NCBI RefSeq assembly: GCF_019278565.1
Contig: NZ_CP058988.1
Span: 868,001 to 932,000 of the forward strand
From: Cellulophaga sp. HaHa_2_95
Lineage (GTDB): Bacteria > Bacteroidota > Bacteroidia > Flavobacteriales > Flavobacteriaceae
DNA length: 64,000 bases
Direction of reading: 5' to 3'
Made by a program: the position numbers and the translations under genes
Notes under the pieces: generated by a model
Told to the model about the DNA's origin: nothing
The model's input: the letters and a program-made list of their open reading frames with translations, nothing else
Databases searched by the model: none
Shown here: positions 8,743 to 17,108 of the stretch, piece after piece
How positions within the stretch are numbered: position 1 is the stretch's first letter
Layout of the letters: the number at the start of each line of letters is the position of its first letter

Positions 8743-9834
8743 ATGAGCGAGATGAGACACAACTGGACAAAAGAAGAAATACTTGAGATCTATAACAAAC
8801 CTATGATGGAGTTGTTATATGATGCTGCTACGATACATAGAAAAAACCATGATCCTAATACGGTTCAAGTTTCTACTTTATTATCGATAAAAACAGGAGG
8901 TTGTCCAGAAGATTGTGGCTATTGTCCGCAAGCGGCACGTTATCATACCGGGGTTGAAGGGAATGATTTAATGACCGTTCCTCATGTAAAAGCTCAGGCA
9001 TTGAGAGCAAAGGCCTCAGGAAGCTCAAGAGTTTGTATGGGTGCAGCATGGCGTAATGTAAAAGACGGACCAGAATTTGATCAAGTACTTGAAATGGTGC
9101 GTACCATTAACAAGCTAGATATGGAGGTTTGTTGTACTTTAGGTATGATTACTGAAAACCAGGCAAAACGTTTAGCAGAAGCGGGTTTATATGCTTACAA
9201 TCACAATTTAGATACCTCAGAAGACTATTATAAAGATGTAATTTCTACAAGAGCATTTGAAGATCGTTTAGATACGATTAGCAATGTGCGTAAAACCAAC
9301 GTTACCGTGTGTAGTGGTGGTATTATAGGTATGGGAGAAAAGTTAGAAGATAGAGCAGGAATGTTAGTTGCTTTAGCGTCACTAAACCCACAGCCAGAAT
9401 CAGTGCCTATTAATGCATTGGTAGCTGTAGAAGGTACTCCTATGGAAGATATTGAGCCAATCGCAATTTGGGATATGCTTAGAATGGTAGCTACTACAAG
9501 AATTGTTATGCCAGAAACGCAAGTTCGTTTGTCCGCAGGGAGAACAGAAATGAGTAGAGAAGGTCAGGCTATGTGTTTCTTTGCAGGAGCAAATTCTATT
9601 TTTGCAGGTGATAAATTATTAACGACTCCTAATCCAGACGTAAATGATGATATGGAGATGTTTAAGCTTTTAGGTTTAAATCCTCAAAAACCATTTACAA
9701 AAGTATCTCAACCCAAAACAGTTGAAGCGCATGATTCAGAATTTCAAACCTTGGGGGAAAAGCCTAAATGGACAAGACCTGGACATACTATTGAGCGAAA
9801 CGAAACTGCTAAGGCTAAAGCAAAATTATCTTAA
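8743..9834 (+). CDS. bioB: Biotin synthase
   Basis: This radical-SAM enzyme (363 residues from this ATG) inserts sulfur into dethiobiotin to form biotin. The radical-SAM cysteines are Cys54, Cys58 and Cys61 in CPEDCGYCPQ, which bind the 4Fe-4S cluster. Other family segments are GSSRVCMGAAWR, YNHNLDTSEDYY and RLSAGRTEM. A longer reading from a TTG at 8719 would add eight residues, but that codon lies in the promoter core and BioB proteins normally begin close to the RHxW segment. It has its own promoter and lies about 2.2 kb after the rest of the biotin genes. Confidence 0.96.
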   Translation: MSEMRHNWTKEEILEIYNKPMMELLYDAATIHRKNHDPNTVQVSTLLSIKTGGCPEDCGYCPQAARYHTGVEGNDLMTVPHVKAQALRAKASGSSRVCMGAAWRNVKDGPEFDQVLEMVRTINKLDMEVCCTLGMITENQAKRLAEAGLYAYNHNLDTSEDYYKDVISTRAFEDRLDTISNVRKTNVTVCSGGIIGMGEKLEDRAGMLVALASLNPQPESVPINALVAVEGTPMEDIEPIAIWDMLRMVATTRIVMPETQVRLSAGRTEMSREGQAMCFFAGANSIFAGDKLLTTPNPDVNDDMEMFKLLGLNPQKPFTKVSQPKTVEAHDSEFQTLGEKPKWTRPGHTIERNETAKAKAKLS

Positions 9835-9836
9835 AG

Positions 9837-9857
9837 TCTAGTAATTCTAGATTTTTG
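9837..9857 (+). terminator. Weak possible terminator after bioB
   Basis: TCTAG (9837-9841) and CTAGA (9847-9851) form a short 5-bp stem followed by a T5 run. The stem is short, so this is tentative. Confidence 0.35.
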
Positions 9858-9913
9858 AAGCGATAAAGTAGCTTTTTGTAGAAATTTTATGAAGGTTTCC
9901 TTGATAGGATTTT

Positions 9914-9921
9914 TAAATTTG
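9914..9921 (+). promoter_or_regulatory. -7 promoter element of the cupin/JmjC gene
   Basis: TAAATTTG, followed by CA, matches TAnnTTTG and lies 24 nt before the TTG start at 9946. Confidence 0.6.
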
Positions 9922-9945
9922 CAGTTATTTTAAAACTGATTATCA

Positions 9946-10815
9946 TTGAAGTTAATTGATATTCCAAGGGTAAGTCAAATTACAAAAGCGGAGTTTGTTG
10001 CAAACTACTTTAAGCCTCAGAAGCCTGTTGTTATAGAACGGTTTATTGAAGACTGGCCTGCGTACAGAAAATGGAATCTAGAATATATAAAAACGGTTGC
10101 TGGAGATAAAACAGTTCCCTTATATGATGATCGTCCAGTGAGCCATAAAGATGGTTTCAATGAGCCGCATGCTAAAATGAAAATGGCAGATTATATTGAT
10201 CTGCTTAAAAAAGAACCAACAAAATTTAGAATCTTCTTATGGAACATTTTTAAAGAAGTTCCTGCGCTACAAAAAGATTATACGTTTCCGGACTTTGGAT
10301 TAAAGCTATTAAAAGGCTTGCCAATGCTCTTTTTTGGTGGTAAAGATTCTTTTACTTTCATGCACTATGACATTGATTTAGCTAATATTTTTCATTTTCA
10401 CTTTGAAGGTAGGAAAGAAATCATTCTTTTTGATCAATCTCAAAATAAGCACCTATACAAGGTTCCACATTCTTTAATTACCCATGAGAGTATAGATTTT
10501 TCAAATCCAGACTATGAGAAATGGCCGGCATTAAAAAATGCTGTAGGCTATAAAACCTATCTGGAACATGGCGAGGTACTGTATATGCCAGAGGGCTATT
10601 GGCATTATATGAAATACATTACACCAGGTTTTTCTATGAGTTTACGCGCTATGGCCCGAAGGCCAAAGAATTTAGTCCAAGCAGCATACAATATTCTAAT
10701 TATGCGCTATTATGACAATACTATGCGAAAGCTGTATGGTCAAAAATGGATTGATGGTAAAAATGAAAAGGCTATACGTCGAACAAATACGTATATGGAT
10801 AGTGCAATCAAATAA
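9946..10815 (+). CDS. Cupin-like/JmjC-domain protein, putative Fe(II)/2-oxoglutarate oxygenase
   Basis: This 289-residue soluble protein resembles the cupin_8/JmjC family. PVVIERFIEDWPAYRKW near 27-43 is the family entry segment. The metal-binding triad is visible as His140-Tyr-Asp142 in FMHYDIDLANIF and His220 in MPEGYWHYMKY. Family members hydroxylate protein or RNA-associated targets using iron and 2-oxoglutarate; the substrate here is unknown. The start is TTG at 9946, chosen because it follows the promoter core and keeps the first conserved strand. Confidence 0.82.
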   Translation: MKLIDIPRVSQITKAEFVANYFKPQKPVVIERFIEDWPAYRKWNLEYIKTVAGDKTVPLYDDRPVSHKDGFNEPHAKMKMADYIDLLKKEPTKFRIFLWNIFKEVPALQKDYTFPDFGLKLLKGLPMLFFGGKDSFTFMHYDIDLANIFHFHFEGRKEIILFDQSQNKHLYKVPHSLITHESIDFSNPDYEKWPALKNAVGYKTYLEHGEVLYMPEGYWHYMKYITPGFSMSLRAMARRPKNLVQAAYNILIMRYYDNTMRKLYGQKWIDGKNEKAIRRTNTYMDSAIK

Positions 10816-10822
10816 GAATAGA

Positions 10823-10830
10823 TATATTTG
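10823..10830 (+). promoter_or_regulatory. -7 promoter element of the small outer-membrane protein gene
   Basis: TATATTTG, an exact TAnnTTTG match followed by CC, lies 42 nt before the ATG at 10873. Confidence 0.65.
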
Positions 10831-10872
10831 CCCTCTTAAAAATTAGTACACTAACAATTTAAATATAATAAA

Positions 10873-11367
10873 ATGAAAAAAGTATTAGTTGCTTTAACAA
10901 TGATTTTAGGTGTTTCTTTTGCAAATGCTCAAGCTTACAGTGGTAAAGACGATGCAAAATTTCAAATCGGAGCTAATTTCCAAGATAACGGAACAGGGAT
11001 AGGGGTTACTTATGACTACGGAATGGGAGAAAATTTTTCTATTGGAGCTACTGCGGGCTATGTTTTAGGTGTGGACGATGTTATCGACGCTGATTTCGGA
11101 GATAGATTTGATCTAAAAGCAAGATTTAATGCAAATCTTGGTAGCGTAATGCAATTACCAGATAATATGGATGTTTATCCAGGTTTAAACTTAGGATTAA
11201 AGAATTTTGGTGGTCACTTAGGTACACGTTATTTCTTTAGCGATGGTTTTGGTTTATTTGCGGAAGCTTCAGTTCCTTTTGCAAAATATAAAACTGATGA
11301 TTTGTCTCCTGCAGAAGAATTGAATAATCAATTTGTGTTTAGCTTTGGGGCTACATTTAACTTATAG
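10873..11367 (+). CDS. Small outer-membrane beta-barrel protein (DUF6646-like)
   Basis: This is a 164-residue exported protein. The signal peptide (residues 1-20, ending SFANAQA) is followed by alternating hydrophobic and glycine strands such as FQIGANFQDNGTGIGVTYDY and FSIGATAGYVLG. It ends with a phenylalanine near the C-terminus (VFSFGATFNL), as do many outer-membrane barrels. About eight strands are plausible. Function is unknown; I would place it with the OmpA/OmpW-sized barrels of Flavobacteriaceae. It is monocistronic, between its own promoter and a bidirectional terminator. Confidence 0.75.
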   Translation: MKKVLVALTMILGVSFANAQAYSGKDDAKFQIGANFQDNGTGIGVTYDYGMGENFSIGATAGYVLGVDDVIDADFGDRFDLKARFNANLGSVMQLPDNMDVYPGLNLGLKNFGGHLGTRYFFSDGFGLFAEASVPFAKYKTDDLSPAEELNNQFVFSFGATFNL

Positions 11368-11388
11368 TAAAATATTTTTCATAAAAAA

Positions 11389-11418
11389 GGGCGATTGTAA
11401 AACAATCGCCCTTTTTTT
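11389..11418. terminator. Bidirectional terminator between the barrel gene and recX
   Basis: GGGCGATTGT (11389-11398) pairs with ACAATCGCCC (11402-11411), loop AAA. A T-run follows on the plus strand and an A-run precedes it, so it can serve both converging genes. It slightly overlaps the recX stop region. Confidence 0.88.
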
Positions 11419-11893
11419 ATTTAATTAATTCTGTTATTTTCTCATAGACCAAATGACTTTCCCAACCTCGATACAAAAGGTAATCTGCCAGTTTTTTTCT
11501 TCTTTTTTGAATGTTCTTTTCAGAGATCGCATTTAATCTTTTTTCAGCTAGTAGTGTCAAAGTTTCTAGGTAGTCATCTTCATCTATCTCCTTAAGAGCT
11601 GTAGTGATGTTGTATTTAGAGATACCCCGTTGTTTAAGCTCGTTAACGATACGGTTTTTGCCCCATTTTTTTATATTGAATTTTCCTCTAGCAAAGCTTT
11701 TAGAAAAGCGTTCTTCATTTAAGAAATTGTCTTGAATGAGTGCATAGATAATTTGGTCTATGGCGCTGGGTATCATGCCCATATCTTTAAGCTTTTGGTT
11801 TACTTCTTTGTGGCATCGATCTTGATATGCACAATAACTTTCTAGCTTTTTCTTAGCTTCATCAAGGGTGTAAGAGGGTTGGTAATTATTCAA
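11417..11893 (-). CDS. recX: Regulatory protein RecX
   Basis: This is a 158-residue all-helical protein with three repeated three-helix modules, as in RecX. Typical segments are CHKEVNQKLKDMG near 33-45, RFSKSFARGKFNIKKWGKNRI near 82-102, and a final LLYRGWESHLVYEKI. RecX binds RecA filaments and limits recombinase activity in the cytosol. The length matches the family. Its stop lies in the bidirectional terminator shared with the upstream barrel gene. recA is not in this window. Confidence 0.88.
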   Translation of the reverse strand: MNNYQPSYTLDEAKKKLESYCAYQDRCHKEVNQKLKDMGMIPSAIDQIIYALIQDNFLNEERFSKSFARGKFNIKKWGKNRIVNELKQRGISKYNITTALKEIDEDDYLETLTLLAEKRLNAISEKNIQKRRKKLADYLLYRGWESHLVYEKITELIK

Positions 11894-11943
11894 TATTGCG
11901 TTCTTTTAAGCGCTAAATATACTAAAACGTACCTAGTGTAAAC

Positions 11944-11972
11944 AAAAAAAGCGACCCTTTGTTAAGGGTCGC
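11944..11972 (-). terminator. Terminator of the rng gene
   Basis: GCGACCCTT (11951-11959) pairs with AAGGGTCGC (11964-11972) around TGTT. On the reverse strand the stem is followed by a T7 run. It begins immediately after the rng stop codon. Confidence 0.87.
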
Positions 11973-11976
11973 TTTT

Positions 11977-13536
11977 TTAATATATGGTTTTGCCGTCTTT
12001 GTTTTTAAAACGGTATTCTAGATACGTATACGCATCTCTAGGTTGTATTTTGATCCACTTTTTGTACTCTAAAAACCATTTAGAGCGAATAGATGGAAAA
12101 CCTTTGGTGATATAGGCTGCAATGAATGGATGAATGTTTAAAGTAACAGCATTATCCTTTGCTGGGCCATTGAGTAATTTTTCAAGGTCGGCATTAATTT
12201 TATCAATTAAAACAATAGGAGCTTCTACTTCTTGACCTTTCTGATTCGGGTCTTCTTCCGTTGTTTTAATATTCATTTCGGGCCTAACCCTTTGTCTTGT
12301 AATTTGTATAAGTCCAAATTTACTAGGAGGCAAAATCTTGTGTTTTGCGCGGTCGTCTTTCATTTCATCTCTAAGATGATCAAACAATTTTCTCCTATTT
12401 TCTCCTTTGGTCATGTCAATAAAGTCTACCACGATAATTCCACCCATATCTCTAAGGCGTAATTGTCTGGCAATTTCAGAAGCTGCAAGTAAGTTTACTT
12501 CAAGGGCAGTTTCTTCTTGATTTTTTGCTTTATTAGATCGGTTACCACTGTTTACATCTACAACATGCAGTGCTTCAGTATGTTCGATAACCAAGTAAGC
12601 ACCTTTGCTCATTGCTGCGGTGCGTCCAAAAGAGGTTTTAATTTGCCGTTCTATTCCGAATTTCTCGAAAATAGGTACGGTATTGTCACTATACAATTTA
12701 ACAATAGATTCTTTTTCTGGGGCAATTTCAGCCACATAGTCTTTTACTTGCTCATAAAGTACCTCATCGTCTACATGAATTCCTGTAAAGGAATCATTAA
12801 AAACATCTCTTAATATAGATGATGCTCTATTAAGTTCTACCAGAACTTTTGACGGGTGTGGAGCTTTGTATAATTTTTTACACATTACTGACCATTTTGC
12901 CAGTAAGTTTTGTAGATCTTTGTCGAGTTCTGCGACTTTTTTGCCTTCGGCAACTGTTCTTATAATAACCCCAAATCCTTTAGGTTTAATACTCTTAACG
13001 AGTCTTTTAAGCCTATCTTTTTCTTCACTACTTTCTATTTTTTGAGAAACAGAGATTCGTTCAGAAAAGGGAACCATTACTAAATAGCGCCCAGCTATTG
13101 AAAGTTCTGAGCTTATTCTTGGTCCTTTAGTAGATATTGGTTCTTTAACAATTTGCACTAATAAAGATTGGTTGGCTTTTATTACATCTGTAATAACGCC
13201 ATCTTTATTGATATCTTCTTCAAATGGAAAGTCTTTTAATGAAAAGTCTTTTAATTTTCCCGAGCTAGCTTGTTTTATAAACTTCAACATAGTTGATAGC
13301 TGAGGGCCTAAATCATGGTAGTGCAAAAATGCATCCTTCTCATAACCAACATTTACAAAAGCAGCATTTAAACCGGTAACGGGTTTTCTAACTTTGGCAA
13401 TAAAAATATCACCAACAGAAAAATTGTTACTGTCTTCTACTTTTTGTAATTCAGTTAATTTTCCATCCTTTAATAAGGCAAAATCGACGGTATCGGAACT
13501 AGATCTTACGATTAATTCTCTATTCACCTGAATCAA
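11977..13536 (-). CDS. rng: Ribonuclease E/G family endoribonuclease
   Basis: This 519-residue enzyme fits ribonuclease G (CafA) in length; it lacks the long scaffold tail of RNase E. An S1-like RNA-binding region occupies residues 38-140 (VGDIFIAKVRKPVTGLNAAFV). The metal-binding catalytic aspartates are Asp327 in VVDVNSG and Asp371 in IIVVDFIDM. It should process rRNA 5' ends and start mRNA decay. The reading opens at TTG 13536; a GTG three codons later (before NRELIVRSSS) is also possible. It follows HU and a small basic gene on the same strand, with hairpins in the leader that could affect its expression. Confidence 0.93.
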   Translation of the reverse strand: MIQVNRELIVRSSSDTVDFALLKDGKLTELQKVEDSNNFSVGDIFIAKVRKPVTGLNAAFVNVGYEKDAFLHYHDLGPQLSTMLKFIKQASSGKLKDFSLKDFPFEEDINKDGVITDVIKANQSLLVQIVKEPISTKGPRISSELSIAGRYLVMVPFSERISVSQKIESSEEKDRLKRLVKSIKPKGFGVIIRTVAEGKKVAELDKDLQNLLAKWSVMCKKLYKAPHPSKVLVELNRASSILRDVFNDSFTGIHVDDEVLYEQVKDYVAEIAPEKESIVKLYSDNTVPIFEKFGIERQIKTSFGRTAAMSKGAYLVIEHTEALHVVDVNSGNRSNKAKNQEETALEVNLLAASEIARQLRLRDMGGIIVVDFIDMTKGENRRKLFDHLRDEMKDDRAKHKILPPSKFGLIQITRQRVRPEMNIKTTEEDPNQKGQEVEAPIVLIDKINADLEKLLNGPAKDNAVTLNIHPFIAAYITKGFPSIRSKWFLEYKKWIKIQPRDAYTYLEYRFKNKDGKTIY

Positions 13537-13553
13537 TTTTTATCTATTTGTGG

Positions 13554-13642
13554 GCATGCCAAAGGCATGCTTAACAAATAAATGATTAAACAATATACGT
13601 AACAGGTTTATTAAACCTGATGAAATTCTTACGAAGAATTTC
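13554..13642 (-). promoter_or_regulatory. Three consecutive hairpins in the rng leader
   Basis: In the 148 bp between the small basic gene and rng there are three perfect stems: GAAATTCTT/AAGAATTTC (13622-13642, loop ACG), CAGGTTT/AAACCTG (13603-13619, loop ATT) and GCATGCC/GGCATGC (13554-13570, loop AAA). None has a T-run, so they look like leader RNA structure rather than terminators. Confidence 0.55.
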
Positions 13643-13666
13643 TATGTCAATGAACGTATTAAAATG

Positions 13667-13693
13667 AAAAAGTAGTTGTTACAACTACTTTTT
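13667..13693 (-). terminator. Hairpin overlapping the stop of the small basic gene
   Basis: AAAAAGTAGTTG (13667-13678) pairs with CAACTACTTTTT (13682-13693) around TTA. The stem contains the TAG stop codon of the upstream small gene, and a T5 tail is part of the stem on the reverse strand. It would separate hup plus the small gene from rng, at least in part. Confidence 0.7.
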
Positions 13694-13774
13694 CTTGTGA
13701 CGATTAGCTCTTCTACGCTTCTTGCGCTTATGTGTAGCTACCTTATGTCTTTTTCTCTTCTTACCACTTGGCAT
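13685..13774 (-). CDS. 29-residue highly basic protein (possible ribosome-associated peptide)
   Basis: A short reverse-strand gene encodes a peptide beginning MPSGKKRKRHKVATHK and ending RANRHKKK. Twenty of its 29 residues are Lys, Arg or His. It lies 30 nt downstream of hup on the same strand and ends inside a terminator hairpin, so it looks like a real gene rather than chance. I recall very similar peptides at this position in other Bacteroidota. The composition suggests rRNA or DNA binding, for example as a small ribosomal component, but no function can be proved from the sequence. Confidence 0.75.
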   Translation of the reverse strand: MPSGKKRKRHKVATHKRKKRRRANRHKKK

Positions 13775-13804
13775 AAAACTATACTTTTTAGATTAATATT
13801 TTTT

Positions 13805-14095
13805 TTACTTTACTTCTACATTACTTTTAACACTCTCTACAAAAACCTTCGCTGGTTTAAAAGAAGGAATGTTATGTGCTGGAATCTTAATAGTTGTATT
13901 CTTTGAAATATTTCTACCAGTTTTTTCAGCTCTTGTCTTGATGATAAAACTACCAAAACCTCTTAAATATACATTGTCACCATTTTCCAATGAATATTTA
14001 ACCTCTTCCATAAAAGATTCTACAGTCGCCTGTACATCTCCTTTTTCAATCCCCAGTTTTTCTGAGATTCTCGTTACAATATCCGCTTTCGTCAT
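13805..14095 (-). CDS. hup: HU/IHF family DNA-binding protein
   Basis: This is a 96-residue histone-like protein. The N-terminal helices (MTKADIVTRISEKLGIEKGDVQ) are followed by the beta-arm signature GFGSFIIKTRAEKTGRNISKN and the arm tip IKIPAHNIPSFKPAK. The conserved Asn-Ile-Pro at the arm tip corresponds to the bending proline of HU. It should bind and bend DNA non-specifically as a homodimer and help organise the nucleoid. It has an excellent promoter core 38 nt upstream and is probably co-transcribed with the small basic gene that follows. Confidence 0.92.
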   Translation of the reverse strand: MTKADIVTRISEKLGIEKGDVQATVESFMEEVKYSLENGDNVYLRGFGSFIIKTRAEKTGRNISKNTTIKIPAHNIPSFKPAKVFVESVKSNVEVK

Positions 14096-14132
14096 TTTTT
14101 GAAATAGTTTTATCTATGTTTTTTTCGGGTTG

Positions 14133-14140
14133 CAAATATA
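14133..14140 (-). promoter_or_regulatory. -7 promoter element of hup
   Basis: On the reverse strand TATATTTG, followed by CA, is an exact match to TAnnTTTG, 38 nt upstream of the hup ATG. Confidence 0.75.
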
Positions 14141-14195
14141 TAAATTAAAATTCAATCTCCATCTTAAAGAGTTTAATTTTAAGGATATAAACCAT

Positions 14196-14203
14196 TACTT
14201 TTG
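14196..14203 (+). promoter_or_regulatory. -7 promoter element of mutY
   Basis: TACTTTTG matches TAnnTTTG. It includes the first in-frame TTG (14201), which argues that mutY translation starts at the ATG at 14222. Confidence 0.65.
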
Positions 14204-14221
14204 ATACATAGTATTTTTCAA

Positions 14222-15259
14222 ATGACTTTTTCAGCTAAAATTCTCCGTTGGTACGATGCAAATAAAAGGAATCTTCCTTGGAGAAGCACCGTTAACCCTT
14301 ACAATATATGGCTTTCTGAAATTATGCTTCAGCAAACTCGTGTTGCTCAAGGTACACCTTATTATTTAAAGTTTGTTGAAAATTTTCCAACGGTAAAACA
14401 TTTAGCAGCGGCTAGCGAAGAGGAAATTTTAAAACTTTGGCAAGGATTAGGCTATTATTCAAGAGCAAGGAACCTTCATGCCACCGCAAAAACCGTCACA
14501 AATGAGTTTGATGGGCAATTTCCAGATACTTATAAAGAGCTATTGAAGCTTAAAGGCGTGGGAGATTATACGGCAAGTGCAATTGCTTCTATTAGCTTTA
14601 ATCTTCCGGAACCCGTAGTAGATGGAAATGTCTATCGGGTTTTGTCGCGGTATTTTGGAGTTTCTTTACCTATTAATAGTACAGAAGGTATAAAGTACTT
14701 TAAGATCTTAGCCCGCGAAGTAATGAGTGCTAAGAATATTCGGGATTATAATCAGGGTATAATGGAGTTTGGGGCTATCCAGTGTGTGCCTAGTAGTCCT
14801 GATTGCACCATTTGTCCTTTAAGTGCAAGTTGTGTAGCGCTTAAAGACAATAAGGTAAAAGAATTACCTGTTAAAATAAAAAAGACAAAGGTTCGAGATA
14901 GGTTTTTTAATTATTTGGTTTTATTAGGAGACAATGGTCATTCTCTATTAAAGCGACGAACAGGAAAAGGAATATGGCAAAATTTATATGAATTTCCTTT
15001 AATAGAATCTGAGGTCGCTATAACCAATGTCGATGTTCAAACGGAACTGGAACAGTATGGTATTCTTGATCAAAAGTTTGAATTTTATAAGTTTAATGAG
15101 GAAGTGATTGTTCATAAATTATCCCATCAACATTTAAAAACTCATTTTTGGATTGTTACCTTAGAGGGGGATGTTCCTAATGGGGTGCCCTTTCAAGAAA
15201 TTGATAAATTTCCTGTACCTGTTTTGGTGGCAGATTTCATTAAAACGTTTAAATTTTAG
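14222..15259 (+). CDS. mutY: A/G-specific adenine DNA glycosylase
   Basis: This base-excision repair enzyme (345 residues from this ATG) removes adenine paired with 8-oxoguanine. The helix-hairpin-helix is LKGVGDYTASAIASISF. Catalytic Glu33 lies in WLSEIMLQQT and Asp134 in PVVDGNVYRVLSR. The 4Fe-4S cysteines are at 188, 195, 198 and 204 (CVPSSPDCTICPLSASC). A C-terminal NUDIX-like domain (about 220-345) recognises 8-oxoG. A TTG seven codons upstream is in frame but lies in the promoter core. It is followed by ssb, gldE and gldD, a standard order in Flavobacteriaceae. Confidence 0.95.
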   Translation: MTFSAKILRWYDANKRNLPWRSTVNPYNIWLSEIMLQQTRVAQGTPYYLKFVENFPTVKHLAAASEEEILKLWQGLGYYSRARNLHATAKTVTNEFDGQFPDTYKELLKLKGVGDYTASAIASISFNLPEPVVDGNVYRVLSRYFGVSLPINSTEGIKYFKILAREVMSAKNIRDYNQGIMEFGAIQCVPSSPDCTICPLSASCVALKDNKVKELPVKIKKTKVRDRFFNYLVLLGDNGHSLLKRRTGKGIWQNLYEFPLIESEVAITNVDVQTELEQYGILDQKFEFYKFNEEVIVHKLSHQHLKTHFWIVTLEGDVPNGVPFQEIDKFPVPVLVADFIKTFKF

Positions 15260-15267
15260 TACTTTTG
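15260..15267 (+). promoter_or_regulatory. -7 promoter element of ssb
   Basis: TACTTTTG overlaps the mutY stop codon by its first base and lies 17 nt before the ssb ATG. A second match, TATATTTG at 15274-15281, is too close to the ATG to leave a leader. Confidence 0.5.
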
Positions 15268-15283
15268 ACCAAATATATTTGTT

Positions 15284-15757
15284 ATGAGTGGTACATTAAA
15301 TAAGGTAATGCTAATTGGGCATTTGGGTGATGAGGTAAAGATTCACTATTTTGAAGGAGGAAACTGTATTGCACGTTTTCCTTTGGCAACAAATGAATCC
15401 TATACCAATAGACAGACAGGAGAAAAAGTGACAAATACAGATTGGCATAATATTGTTATTCGTAATAAAGCAGCTGAGGTATGTGAAAAATACTTGAGCA
15501 AAGGAGATAAGATATATGTAGAAGGTAGATTAAAAAATAGGCAGTGGCAAGGAGAAGATGGTCAGCCTAGATACACTACAGAAGTACATGTTCAAGACTT
15601 TACCTTTTTGACAACAAAAGCAAATTCTGGAGCGGTACAAAATAATCAACCTACTTCAAACGTTCAGAATACGGCGACAAGCAAACCCGTTGATGCTCCA
15701 GCGGCATCTAATCAGGTAGCTAATGCACCAGAACAAGAAGATGATTTACCATTTTAA
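15284..15757 (+). CDS. ssb: Single-stranded DNA-binding protein
   Basis: This is a 157-residue SSB with an N-terminal OB fold (residues 1-108; MSGTLNKVMLIGHLGDEVKI, NTDWHNIVIRNKAAEVCEKYLSKGDKIYVEGRL). A flexible Asn-, Ala- and Pro-rich linker leads to the acidic tip EQEDDLPF that recruits repair and replication proteins. It should act as a tetramer on ssDNA at forks and repair sites. The next gene, gldE, starts 22 nt downstream. A DUF3127 protein at 50529-50912 ends in almost the same tip. Confidence 0.95.
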   Translation: MSGTLNKVMLIGHLGDEVKIHYFEGGNCIARFPLATNESYTNRQTGEKVTNTDWHNIVIRNKAAEVCEKYLSKGDKIYVEGRLKNRQWQGEDGQPRYTTEVHVQDFTFLTTKANSGAVQNNQPTSNVQNTATSKPVDAPAASNQVANAPEQEDDLPF

Positions 15758-15779
15758 ATTAAAACTTAATTTTTAAACT

Positions 15780-17108
15780 TTGGATCCAGACCCCTTTAGG
15801 CAGTTTTTAGCTTTTGTTGCTTTTGATAGCGCCTTGGCACTTAAATTAGCAGTGCTTTTTATATTATTATTGTGTTCTGCATTAATATCAGGGGCAGAAG
15901 TGGCATACTTTGGCTTGTCTGCATCAGAGATCAACGCCATTGACGAAGAAAAAACGGCAAAAGGAGGTGTTGTTGTAAGATTATTAGAGAAGCCTAAAAA
16001 GCTTTTGGCTACAATTTTAATTGCAAATAATGCTATAAATATCGCTATCGTTTTACTGTTTAGTGCTATTGGAGATCTAATGTTTGAAGAGGTTACTTAT
16101 AAATTGTTTGGCTTTTTATCTGTACGTTTTCTTTTAGAAGTGGTAGTCGTAACTTTTCTGATCTTAATGTTCGGTGAGATTCTGCCTAAAGTCTATGCTA
16201 ATAGAAACCAGAAGAGTTTTGCTTTTACCATGTCTTACCCGTTAAAAGTGCTTGATGTTATTTTTACACCATTGAGCGCGCCCATGAGGTCTATAACCTT
16301 ATTCTTGCATAAGAAATTAGGAAAACAGAAATCTAGTTTAAGTGTAGATCAATTGTCTCAAGCTTTAGAGCTTACTTCAGAAGGGGATACCACTAAAGAA
16401 GAACAGAAGATTTTAGAAGGGATAGTTTCTTTTGGGAATACGGATACCAAGCAGGTAATGCGGCCTCGTATAGATATTTTTGCATTGAATGTAGATATGA
16501 AATTTCTGGAGGTTATTGAAGAAATTAAGAAAAGAGGATATTCTAGAGTTCCTGTATTTGCAGAGAATGTAGATAATGTAAAAGGGGTGTTGTATGTAAA
16601 AGATTTGCTTCCTTATATAGATAGAAAAACTTTTAATTGGATGACCTTGGTGCGGGAGCCTTATTTTGTTCCTGAAAATAAAAAGTTAGATGATTTGTTA
16701 TTAGAGTTTCAGGAGAAGAAAAACCATTTAGCAGTGGTAGTAGATGAGTATGGCGGTACTTCGGGAATTGTAACTTTAGAAGATATTATAGAAGAAATAG
16801 TAGGAGATATTAGTGATGAGTTTGATGACGAAGATCTTATTTTTTCAAAACTAGATGATAATAAGTATTTATTTGATGGTAAAACGGCCCTGAAAGATTT
16901 TTACCGAGTTATTAAGATTGATGACGAAACAAATTTTGAAGAACGTAAAGGTGAATCTGAAACTATAGCAGGTTTTATTCTTGAAATCGCAGGAAGCTTT
17001 CCTAAAAGGGGAGAGGTTGTTGAGTTTGATGGGTTTACTTTTGTTATAGAAAGTTTAGATAAGAAAAGACTAAAACAGATAAAAGTTATTTTGCCAAATG
17101 AAGAATAG
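15780..17108 (+). CDS. gldE: Gliding motility-associated protein GldE (CNNM/CorC-like)
   Basis: This 442-residue membrane protein has an N-terminal DUF21/CNNM region (three to four membrane segments, residues 20-170, with SALISGAEVAYFGLSASEIN). A CBS pair follows (about 205-330, VMRPRIDIFALN and VVVDEYGGTSGIVTLEDIIEEIVGDI), then a C-terminal CorC/HlyC-type transporter-associated domain. The plan is that of CorC/TlyC ion-efflux proteins, but position directly before gldD identifies it as GldE. The TTG at 15780 is the only start that keeps the first membrane segment. Its end overlaps gldD by 11 nt. Confidence 0.92.
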   Translation: MDPDPFRQFLAFVAFDSALALKLAVLFILLLCSALISGAEVAYFGLSASEINAIDEEKTAKGGVVVRLLEKPKKLLATILIANNAINIAIVLLFSAIGDLMFEEVTYKLFGFLSVRFLLEVVVVTFLILMFGEILPKVYANRNQKSFAFTMSYPLKVLDVIFTPLSAPMRSITLFLHKKLGKQKSSLSVDQLSQALELTSEGDTTKEEQKILEGIVSFGNTDTKQVMRPRIDIFALNVDMKFLEVIEEIKKRGYSRVPVFAENVDNVKGVLYVKDLLPYIDRKTFNWMTLVREPYFVPENKKLDDLLLEFQEKKNHLAVVVDEYGGTSGIVTLEDIIEEIVGDISDEFDDEDLIFSKLDDNKYLFDGKTALKDFYRVIKIDDETNFEERKGESETIAGFILEIAGSFPKRGEVVEFDGFTFVIESLDKKRLKQIKVILPNEE

